Below are positions 14,436-23,368 of a stretch of 64,000 nucleotides of DNA, in pieces. The position numbers and the translations under genes are program-made. The first letter of the stretch is position 1. The number at the start of each line of letters is the position of its first letter. A model generated the notes under the pieces. That model had not been told where the DNA came from. It saw only the letters and a list, made by a program, of their open reading frames with translations, and made no database searches. The stretch covers positions 34,628,885 to 34,692,884 of the forward strand of contig CM067109.1 in the NCBI GenBank assembly GCA_034008185.1. The letters run 5' to 3'. This DNA is from Gorsachius magnificus. Its lineage: Eukaryota; Chordata; Aves; Pelecaniformes; Ardeidae.

Positions 14436-14952
14436 TGTATTTTGAGAGGTGTTGCAAGCAGCTCAAGGGAGGTCATCCTTCCCCTCTACTCAGCCCTGGT
14501 GAGACACATCTGCGTGCTGCATTTAGGTCTGGGCTACTATGTGCAAGAAAGATATAGACATACTGGAGCAAGTCTACAAAGGTCCATGGAGATTTTCAAA
14601 GGTCTGTGCAGCATCTGTCATATGGGGAGAGGATGAGAGCAAGGACTGTCCAGTCTGGAGAAAAGAAGGCTCAGGGGGGAACTTTTAAATGTATGCAAAT
14701 AACTGATGGGGGCTATCCCATTTAAACATGAAAGTTCCATTTAAACATGAGAGAATTTTTTTTTTTGTGAGGATGGTCAAACACTAGAACAGGTTGCCCA
14801 GAGAGATTGTGGAGTGTTCATTTGCAGAGCTATTCAAAGTATAACTGGACAAAGTCTTGGGAAACCTGTTGTAGGTGACCCTGCTTGAGCAGGGAGTTGG
14901 AGTACACAAGGTCCAGAGGTCTCTGCCACCATCAGTCACTCTGTGATTCTGT
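14436..14952 (+). mobile_element. CR1 LINE 3' fragment, tandem to the preceding copy
   Basis: Begins immediately after the 3' terminus of the previous CR1 and re-enters CR1 sequence about 500 bp from the 3' end ([14 protein letters not shown], near 14,463-14,504). It continues through the C-terminal and 3' UTR regions to CACTCTGTGATTCTGT at about 14,938-14,952. A short internal direct repeat (CCATTTAAACATGA twice, about 14,719-14,755) precedes an 11-12 T run. It is a separate insertion from the upstream copy because it carries its own 3' end. Non-coding now. Confidence 0.85.
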
Positions 14953-15428
14953 CTCAGATCTGAATTCTGAGATATGATGATAAACTGTCATTAAGCTTTG
15001 GAAGTTTAGCACTGATGAAAAGTAGTCTGAACTGTTTTGTAATTACATATGGTATATTTCATAGTAAAAAAAACCCATTAATGTCTCTAGCCCTACTTTA
15101 CTTGACTGGCCCTCAAAGTCCAGCGGGCCAGACCCTATGGGACATGAATCAGGACTCAGAAGCCCTGCAAGAGCACATGGATAGACACCATGGTGCTGTG
15201 CTCTGGGGAGAGATGTGCTCAGAGAGCACACACAGGTCCACGCCCCATGATAGTCAAAGCAGGGCAAAGAGGTGGTGCCATCCCAGAGGAGAAGCCCCAT
15301 GGTGCCCCTCTAAGAGAGGAAACAGAGGGCATAGCACCAGGAAAAGGGGGAGAAAGCAGCACGGGCCAGGATAGCAATGCCACCCGCACTGTTAGTAACA
15401 CTGAAGCTTTTTCTGTAGCTTTCATGCC
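14953..15428. other. GC-richer 3' flank of the RING gene
   Basis: Lies beyond the poly(A) signal of the minus-strand gene. Base composition is intermediate between the CR1 copies and the coding region. The overlapping frames on both strands here have no recognisable homology and look like by-products of GC content. Confidence 0.5.
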
Positions 15429-15434
15429 TTTATT
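15429..15434 (-). promoter_or_regulatory. Canonical poly(A) signal AATAAA for the TOPORS-like gene
   Basis: The plus strand reads TTTATT, which is AATAAA on the minus strand, starting 119 bases beyond the stop codon. This gives a compact 3' UTR. The position fits cleavage at about 15,400-15,420; I see no better candidate between it and the stop codon. Confidence 0.65.
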
Positions 15435-15552
15435 TTCTTTGTCTGATCGTCAGATCTACGCTACTGAGGAGAGCCTTCTGATGTTCTTGAGGGCCAGCTC
15501 ATACCCCAGCTGATGGCCCAGCCCTGGTTTCAGCAGCTCCTGGGATGTTCTT

Positions 15553-16533
15553 CTAGTGTTGCCAGTGGGGTGGCCTCTTGTTGGGTGGTGAAGAGGCCTC
15601 AGGGCTGCCGGCTCTCCTTTTTGGAGGTCGACGTGGCGCCTCAGGGGAGAGTTGCCCACCCTGGCTGGAAGTGGAGGGACCTGATGCCTGTTCCTCTGGC
15701 TCCTCCTGGGGCTGTTCTTGCTCCCCAAGAATGGGATCGGGGGCAGAGGAGGGGCTGCCAGGTTCCCCCCAAAGGGCAGCTGTGGAGGTGCTGAGGAGCT
15801 CATCCACACTGTATCTGTCAGGGCTGCTGGAGGGGGCTGGGCTGGGTGTGGGAGACCCTCCTGGGGAAGCAGTGGGGCTGAGGGCAGCCACAGGGCTGCC
15901 CTCCCACCCCCTGGCAGCATGGGCATCCTCCAGGCCCAGCAGACGGCGGGCCTCCCCACTGCACAGTTGCATGACAGCATCGATGAGTTCATTCACAAAT
16001 GTCACCGTGCGGTCATGAAGGAAGAGCCCCAGGAGCCGGACCAGGACATCTTCGTCCGTTCCCGAGAGGACCAGGCTGGACATGATGATGTCCTCCACAA
16101 TGGCTGCCTGCAGATGGTCGTCCTCAAAGATCAGCCCCAGCTCCTGATGCAGCCAAGGCAGCAGGGGCTCGAGGAGGGCTGGGTGGTCCCAGAAAAGGGT
16201 TGCCCAGGTGTAGGCCTGGAGCCTGCCCCCTGGAGCCCCAGGCACCTGCCCAGCAGCCCGTGGTGGGGATGCTGCAGGGCTGTGGGCAGCCTGGTGGACG
16301 GCGACTGATGATGCTGTAGGCGGTCTGACGACATACTCTTCAAAGTCGTCATACGCCCGCACCGAGTGCACGATGGAGCTCACCCTCCTCTTGCAGAGGG
16401 GGCACTCGGGCTTGCTGTCAGCCCACCGCCGGATGCAGGTGAAACAGAAGCGGTGGCAGCATGGCATCACATAGCTGGCCTCTTCCCAGCTGTCCAGGCA
16501 TATGGGACAGCGGTTGTCCAGCTCCGTGGCCAT
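15553..16533 (-). CDS. TOPORS-like RING-finger E3 ubiquitin ligase, short form
   Basis: Encodes 326 residues. TOPORS proteins are nuclear E3 ligases for ubiquitin and SUMO; that role is known for the family and only inferred here. A complete C3HC4 RING occupies residues 9-47 (C9, C12, C25, H27, C30, C33, C44, C47). It is followed by HSVRAYDDFEEYVVRP (55-70), a characteristic TOPORS segment. Residues about 112-186 resemble the next conserved TOPORS region (PLLPWLHQELGLIF, then EDIIMSSL). Residues 203-326 are Pro/Ser/Glu-rich and probably disordered, ending in basic clusters (KRR 305-307, NKR 318-320) that could be nuclear localisation signals. The Ser/Arg-rich C-terminal half of full-length TOPORS (about 1,000 residues) is absent. 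The ATG at 16,533 has G at -3 and +4, a good Kozak context. The frame stays open upstream to a probable splice acceptor but has no earlier ATG. No stop or frameshift breaks it. The alternative is a recently silenced retrocopy. Confidence 0.88.
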   Translation of the reverse strand: MATELDNRCPICLDSWEEASYVMPCCHRFCFTCIRRWADSKPECPLCKRRVSSIVHSVRAYDDFEEYVVRPPTASSVAVHQAAHSPAASPPRAAGQVPGAPGGRLQAYTWATLFWDHPALLEPLLPWLHQELGLIFEDDHLQAAIVEDIIMSSLVLSGTDEDVLVRLLGLFLHDRTVTFVNELIDAVMQLCSGEARRLLGLEDAHAARGWEGSPVAALSPTASPGGSPTPSPAPSSSPDRYSVDELLSTSTAALWGEPGSPSSAPDPILGEQEQPQEEPEEQASGPSTSSQGGQLSPEAPRRPPKRRAGSPEASSPPNKRPPHWQH

Positions 16534-16618
16534 GTCCTCCACTCGCTGCGGTGGGCTGAGGAGAGCTGGTGATGACGAGACGCTCTGTCTCACTGGTGCT
16601 GCAGCAGCAGGTGTCACG

Positions 16619-16740
16619 CTGGAAAAGGAAAAGAGGCCACAGTCATTGGCTGGCCTGAGCAGGGCTGGAGGAATTGCCCAAGTCCCTCAAGAAGGAAAGC
16701 CTCCCAGCTCCCCAGGGTGAGGTTTCCCCACACAGCTCAC
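16619..16740 (-). other. Probable 122-bp intron in the 5' UTR of the TOPORS-like gene
   Basis: On the minus strand a strong donor (CAGAG|GTGAGC, GT at 16,740-16,739) is followed 122 bases later by a pyrimidine-rich tract and acceptor (CTCTTTTCCTTTTCCAG|CG, AG at 16,620-16,619). The acceptor lies 85 bases upstream of the ATG at 16,533. Joining the exons leaves the reading frame open upstream to a TGA near 16,840 with no ATG, so the first exon is read as non-coding. A pure processed copy would not carry this intron unless it gained it from its landing site. Confidence 0.6.
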
Positions 16741-17690
16741 CTCTGCTGCTGCGAGCACGCCTCCTGGGTGCCCCGGCGGCCCAAACCTGGCAGGGCGGGG
16801 GAAAGTCCTCTGATGGCTCTGGCAACGGTCACTGAGAGCTGCAGTCAACAACTCCCCAGGCACGACACCAGCACCAACCGAAAGCCTCGCTCAAGACTCC
16901 AAACCTCGCGTACTCGCTCAGCCGGAGTGCACTCGCAGCGAGGGATGCGTCATCATATTCCATCCCTTGGTGATGGCAGGACCCATCACTCGGAGACATC
17001 ACAATGGGCCGTCCTTGCCCACAGCGCTCACGCTGGCAGTGCTGCAGCCCCAGCACATGCATCTGCGGTTGCCACAACGCCACTACCCACTCTATCCCCC
17101 CATCTCTTGTCTTGTGCTTGGCATCAGTGTTTCATGCCAGTCACTGAAGTCTTGTCTGTGTCTTCCCAGAGCCCCATCAGGATGTGCTGGCCGCGGTTAC
17201 ACAACTCCAGGCACTTGTGGCAAGAGGGGTCATTTGATACCAACCTGTGCCTCCCTCGGAAGCTGCAGGACAAAGTCCCACAGGCTCTCCACAGGCTCTC
17301 CCCACGCTCCAGCACAGCTGGCCAGCCCTCTGGGCTCCCCTGCTTCCTCCCACACGGGGGTCACAGGCAGCACTTGGCTCTCTCCTGGGGATTTTATCCC
17401 ATCCTTCTCCCCTAGCCAGCAGGCACAAGGGTGATCCCCTCTGCTCAGCACCCATCAGGCCTTCTCCGGGCAGTACATCCCAGAGAGGAGAGAGGTCAGA
17501 CACATCAGAGGGGCTCAGGGGAGGACACAGAGGCAGTGGGACTGGAGCATTCACCCTGTGAGGTGGGTCTGTGCAGCTGGGGCTGGCTCAGCATGGAGCA
17601 GAGACGGCGTCAGGTCATCTCACAGCATGCCCTTCTCCCCATGCTCCAGCATGGCTGGCCAGTCCATCGGATGCCCTGAATACCACAGGA
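16741..17690 (-). promoter_or_regulatory. GC-rich upstream region: non-coding first exon and likely promoter
   Basis: About 950 bases of GC-rich, CpG-containing DNA directly upstream of the TOPORS-like gene. The first exon ends at 16,741; its transcription start is not determined. A CRE/AP-1-like TGACGCA (minus strand, 16,946-16,952) is a possible promoter element. No TATA box was seen. Two near-identical 26-base segments lie at 17,300-17,325 and 17,637-17,662 (shared GCTCCAGCA and GCTGGCCAG). Overlapping open frames here on both strands, up to 232 codons, are attributed to high GC. Confidence 0.45.
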
Positions 17691-20600
17691 AATGCTCACA
17701 AACTGTTCATAGAGAGGAATGTGCAACCTGATCTAAGCAATTAAAGGGTAAGATTATGTATGATATTACCTGGCCCATCTCCTTGCTCACAAAGGATTTT
17801 GTTGGGCAGGTTAGGAGTTAAAATCATTCCATTTATAAATTAATACAGTGTACTATAGGGAGTCTGAAAGAAAAACATGGCCTCTAACTATTTCTATTTC
17901 CCCAGGATCTTTACTGTAGTCAGATCTTGTGACATGTTTCCTCATGTCATCAGGAAACATATAGAGACTCCTGAATCCATCACATTACCAAATGCCATCC
18001 TCTAATTTGATGGTCTATTTATAACTTCTTGTGGAACATGGCCACAATGCAACCAATAAAGACAAAAAAACAAGCAAGGAAACAAAGGAAAGGTCAAGGA
18101 ATTACCACATCTTTTCAATGACTACTCTTTACCCCCAGCCCTGTACCTAGTAACTGAAGGAAAAAAAACCTAATAACTGATGCATTCTTGCCAAAATCAA
18201 AGGAATGTTGTGGACTGCATGGAAGAGCAGCTCAGAAAAACTGATATACCAGGAAGGGAAGTATTGTGGTCAAAGTGGCTTTCATGCCCCGTGACCTGAG
18301 AGGAAAAGATATTTGAGCCTCTTCCCCTTCAGGCCCCCCTTAATTCACCAAAAGCTCCCCTGAAATAGTGTTATCATTTGAACTGGTCTTACAAGGGATG
18401 AGCAGTGGAGTTAGGAGCTCCTTTTGCATTCTTCTTAATCCTTCTAATTCTTTGGGAGTACACGTTTCTCTGCAAAGTGTGAGCTTCCATCTTAAATCAT
18501 GGCTCCTTGGGCAGCCACTCAATTTCAATGCTTTGATCAAACAACAGATGTCTCTTTCATTTCTGTCAGAAAATTTGCTCTCTGAAGCAAATTAAATTGA
18601 ATTCATTTCTTTTTTTTTAAAAATTTTAAAATTTTTTTTTTTCCTTAATAATTCCTGCTTTCATTTCAAACTTGATTCATTGCTCAACAAAAATGCTTTC
18701 AGCTGAATTACTGCAAGAATCACAGTCTTTGACATTCAATTTAATCTTAATGAAGAATTTAAAATTATTTTTATTACACGTCCTGGAAGTCTTTAATTGC
18801 TCATGCAGGTATCTTCTCCCTGTCTTATTAATGAAAAACAACTGTTTCCCATTTTTACTGCCAACATTCGACAAATACAGCATTTATTTAAGAGTTTATC
18901 TGTAATTTTTTTTTCCTTTACATAGTTAAATAGAAGACAAACTGGCTTTCATCCCACAAATGTTTGTGAAATTCTTCCTTTGTCAATGAAATGACGATTT
19001 CAATAGTTTAAAAGGGATAAGGGTAGGGCCATATAAGTAATTACCATTTCATTGACAAACCACAGAAAATTTTTATATGGTTTGGCCTGACCCAAAATAT
19101 ATTTATTTCCATTTTATCATTAAATCATAAACCCCAAAATGTTTATTTCAAACTGAATGAAATGAAAGGGGGGAGATAAGAGGTGAAATTCTTGTTGCCA
19201 CCAGTACCTCAGTGATAACAACAATCACCTTACATATAAAAAATTTACCCTGAGGAAACTGATTTGAATCTTCTGCAAAAAATTTCTTCACTACAAGCTA
19301 GGGGAGTTTAACTAGATGGACCTTACTAATGCTCTGCTATTTTTAATAACTAAATGTTCAATGGAACTGATAATAGAATTTCGGCATACCAGTTCCTTCG
19401 TGTATGCCTTAATTTTTTTTTGGATGGTAGTGTCATAGATTAGATCATGTTTTTCAGAGTAGCCAATAGCTCAGTTCTGGGAATACTCCTCAGTGTACTG
19501 TGAGATGTAAGACCTAATTTCTCTTCATCATGTGAGTGAATTCAAAACATCTAATGTAAATGTTCTGAAAAGGAGTATTGTCATGATAATCATGATATTA
19601 GTCTCAGGAATAAAAAAATCCAGATCAAACTATTAGCCAAACTAATCTGAAATCACAAATAAAATGAAACTTGGGAGGCTGGAAAATGGGAGGAAAAATG
19701 GGGCATTGCCTCATAAATTTTTTGCTGTTTAATAATTTTCCCTTGATTTGGCCTTGATGAAATGGAGCACAAATCTCTCAGAATTCAGTTTAAGGAAAAT
19801 TATTTCACAGCTGAGAAAAATGTGTTTCTATACATCAGTTAGGTTTGACTTGAAATAATACATCAAAGTGTTGGATACATCCATGTAACATAATCATTCA
19901 ATCAAGAAATTTGCATGCCTCAGGAAATTTGTATGCCTGAAACCACAGGCTTATTAAAAGACTGTGGACATTGAGTATCTGAATATCTAGATTTATCTGG
20001 TTTGCAGAGCCACTGCTGTTTAAAACAAAAAGGTCTACTGAGAATAATATCACCCTATGACAAGATTACTTAGTATGTGTCAACATATTTCCCAGTACTT
20101 AAGACATCCTGCATATAGTGTGTATCTGTGTATATATACCATCTTAACTGTTGTGGTACCAAAAAGGATGATCCCACAGTGATTTGGATTTATATCATTT
20201 TTTTGTTTCTTTGACTGATTGGCAGCTGACCTGGAACTAAAATTTTGTAAAAAATTTTTATTTGAAGAAATGAAACAAGTTAGGTAGAGCAGGGAAAAAG
20301 AACTAATATGAGATTAAAGTAATATACAGGGAATGATTGCTGAATCAGAGTCTGAAAAATTGGACAAATTAAGCAGAAAAAAAGTTATTAAAGTAATAAT
20401 ACCAATGGAATGAAAGGGTTAGCCTACATAATGATCTGCAGCTGAAGGAATATTTCCAGCCTATGAAGCTGCAACAGAGAGTAATCTCTCTCCTATAAGC
20501 TTATCAGCAACTACATGGAAGGAAGGATTTTCCAAATATGCCTTTACTACCTGAGTATATTCGCAACCAGGACCTGGCTATTGAATTAGAGCAAGTCTGA

Positions 20601-22750
20601 ACTGTTCTGTAAAAGGGTAGGCCTGTGAGTGGTACTGACAAATGAGAGCTTGCTTAGCAACAAGCATTCCCTCAACAGAGTTAATTACTATTTCTACAGT
20701 GGGAAAGAGAAAAGGAAGTAGAGAACTAGAAAAAGGAAAAGTAAATGTGTGTGTATGTATATACGGTCACAGAACCTAGCTATCCTGGTGTGCCAGGTGT
20801 GAAAACTTGCAAGGCAAGATTTTGTTTCTGTTATAATCTGCATCTGATTACTTTATAATGTCAGAAAGAAATATCAGAAGAAGCTTCAGACAGCTCTTTT
20901 ACACCTTTCAACAACAGTTGAATTCTTTTGTCATTTTGTCTTTGGTAGTGAGAATTGAAATTCTGGTTCTAATTTTCACCCAGTTGCATGAAAGATCAAG
21001 CATTTAGTGAACAGATATGCCTAGACATGCAGGCGTAGAGCAAAGTTCATCATTTCATGGCAACTGTATTGCAGTCCTAAAACTGAGTGCAGCTGTCACC
21101 TCTATTTTTAAAAATAAAGCTCTAAATTTGCTGCTGTTAACATTTTAAGGGGGTATTTTGTGTGTATGTCTTTTGTTTGTTGGTCCTGTTTTTTCTTCAT
21201 TAAGTAAATGTAAGTTTGAGCCATATTTCCTCTTTTGGTATAATTACAAGGTTTTGTACTGGAGTGAAGCTTTTTTTCTGCTGTCTGTTCCTTAGGGATA
21301 CTAGATACTGGTGGCTTCTATTTCTGAAAGAAAGATCTATTCTGAGACATATCTCTCAGATATGCAGTTTAGTATTATTAAGGTTCAGGTTGGCTGTTTA
21401 CAGCTTTCAGCTTCCTGCTGCTAGGTTCTTCAAATAAACCTCAGGGTACATAAACCTAATGGAGATGTATGCAAAACCAAAAGTAATACAGTGGAAAAAG
21501 AGGTATGTTTTATGATCAATGTTTTAAGAAATAGGAACAAAACATTTTTTAAAAGGAAAAGGAAAAACTAAAATTAGGAAAACCTGAAGGTGAAGCAAAG
21601 TTCTAAGTCTGCTAACCCCATAGTTTCAACCTTTTCAACTGCCAGTTCCCTTGCTGCCTATTCTGATTAGTGTCTTGCTATTTTAACTTTTTACATTTTG
21701 CTTATTGTGTTCTTAATTTCATGCCTTTATAATAATCATCTGGATTACATGAAAACTCTTTATTACAACAGCAGTCTTGAATTAAGTGATTAATATAAAT
21801 ACATGACACGAGAAGTAGGCCATTTCATGTATTCTGATTTTGTGTATGTGAATGCATGTATATATACATACATGCAATTTCTTCTTCTGTTCCTAGCTTT
21901 TGAAAAACTTATGAATTGACCTTTTTTAGACACAAGATCTATCATCTGTGAAAACCCCAAGAATAAGGACTTCTTGGTAAGTCTGTAAGGATGCATTGTA
22001 GACACGTCCTCACAGTAACTTGCAGCTTTTTGCCACATACATGCTGTTCATATTTATTTAACAGTTCACCAAGTTGGCTTTCTGTAACGAAAAACAGTTT
22101 GTTACTGTTTAAAAGTTTCCTTTCAAGGAAGCTATCGTCCTGTGTCTGTGATTCTTGTTTTACACCTGAAGGCACTGATGATTTTTAGCATTCTGCCTTA
22201 TTTATTTTTTCCTTACATCTATTTTGTGATGATGATTTGAGGAATGAGATGAAGTAATGAAGGTACAGTTCAGTTATTTCAGGATTTCTGTGTTATTTTC
22301 CACATTTTTTTGTAAATAAAACTGTAGAATATAATCTTCATAACTTGTACAAAATAATACTAGTTTTAGAATATAATTATGTAGTACCAATCAAGAAGCG
22401 GAGTCTTGAACTTTATGACAGATGTTTATTTTTTCATTCAGCTTCTCAATACAAAAGATAACCAGATTGAAATAGCCACGCTTTAATGTGTTTGAATCTT
22501 AGAATTTGTTTTTCTGGAATAACTAATTTGGTTTAGGTGTTGATAAATATATGATTTCATATAAAAGTCTTGTGCATTTTGTATTAAAGCCCTAACTTCA
22601 GTGATTCAATTAGATGATTATTGAAACTTTCTTTAAATTAACAGAACAGGTACTTATTCTATTTTTAAGTAAATAATTTCTAAATCTTACAAACTTCTGA
22701 GAGCAGGGCATCAACTCACAGATTTTTAATGTTGGGCATTATATATATGT
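17691..22750. other. AT-rich non-coding DNA, no gene seen
   Basis: Composition drops sharply to AT-rich after the GC island. Contains mixed A/T runs at about 18,608-18,643 and a 15-bp perfect inverted repeat at 18,979-19,059. Short frames lack homology. Confidence 0.6.
18979..19059. repeat. 15-bp perfect inverted repeat with 51-base loop
   Basis: TTTGTCAATGAAATG at 18,979-18,993 is exactly complementary to CATTTCATTGACAAA at 19,045-19,059. The spacer contains no further obvious pairing. It could be a relic of a small non-autonomous DNA transposon or chance; no target duplication was seen just outside the arms. Confidence 0.8.
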
Positions 22751-23314
22751 TGTCATGGTTTAACACTGTCCGATAACTAAGCACCACGCAGCCGCTCACT
22801 CACTCCCCCATAGTGGGATGGGGGAGAGGATCAGAAGAGTAAAAGTGAGGAAGCTCATGGGCTGGGATAAAGACGGTTTAACAGGGAAAGCAAAAGCCGT
22901 GTGTGCAAGCAAAGGAAAGCAAGGAATTAACTCCCTGCTTCCCACCGGCAGGCAGGTGTTCAGCCATCTCCAGGAAAGCAGGGCTCCATCATGCGTAACG
23001 GTTACTTGGGAAGACAAACATCATCACTCCAAACATCCCCCCCTTCCTTCTTCCCCCAGTTTATATATCGAACATGATGTCATATGGTATGGAACAACCC
23101 TTTGGCCAGTTTGGGTCAGCTGTCCCCGCTGTGTCCCCTCCCAGCTTCTTGTGCCCCTGGCAGAGCTGAGAAGTCCTTGGCCAGTCTAAGCACTACCCAG
23201 CAACAACTGAAACATCAGTGTGTTATCAATATTCTTCTAGTACTAAATCCAAAACACAGAATTATGCCAGCTACTAGGAAGAAAATGAACTCTATGCCAG
23301 CTGAAACCAGGACA
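22751..23314 (-). mobile_element. Solo LTR, ERVK-like family A, with intact 6-bp target duplication
   Basis: Begins TGTCATGGTTTAAC and ends CCAGGACA, so the ends are TGTC/GACA inverted. It is flanked by a perfect 6-bp duplication, ATATGT at 22,745-22,750 and at 23,315-23,320, the length usual for class II (ERVK-like) integrases. Transcriptional sense is minus: a TATATAAA box reads on that strand at about 23,060-23,067. The poly(A) region is altered here (GGTTTAACAGGG at about 22,875 where other copies have GTTTAATAAG). Length 564 bp. No gag, pol or env sequence adjoins it, so it is a solo LTR left by recombination between the two LTRs of a provirus. Confidence 0.93.
23060..23067 (-). promoter_or_regulatory. 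LTR TATA box (TATATAAA)
   Basis: Reads TATATAAACTGGGGG on the minus strand inside the LTR, as expected for the U3 core promoter. The minus-strand family A copies at 11,400, 49,535 and 59,084 have no TATA box at the matching place. Confidence 0.6.
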
Positions 23315-23319
23315 ATATG

Positions 23320-23322
<3 letters not shown>

Positions 23323-23359
<37 letters not shown>

Positions 23360-23368
23360 TACACACAA
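23323..23368. repeat. (TA)n-(CA)n microsatellite beside the LTR
   Basis: About 12 TA units run into CA-rich repeats. TA repeats also precede the LTR (about 22,739-22,748), so the LTR landed inside or at the edge of a pre-existing TA-rich tract. Confidence 0.9.

Noticed and set aside
15456..16308. Long open frames overlapping the RING gene in other frames and on the plus strand (up to 196 codons)
   Set aside because: They lie opposite or shifted from the TOPORS-like coding region and reflect its high GC content; none resembles a known family.
15553..16617. Longer 354-residue reading of the RING protein starting at 16,617
   Set aside because: That start is GTG, not ATG, and lies just inside a probable splice acceptor. 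The first ATG in frame is at 16,533 with a good Kozak context.
16717..17434. Plus-strand frame of 232 codons and a 155-codon companion upstream of the RING gene
   Set aside because: Low-complexity, Pro/Ser/His-rich translation in a GC-rich island with competing frames on both strands and no domain signature.
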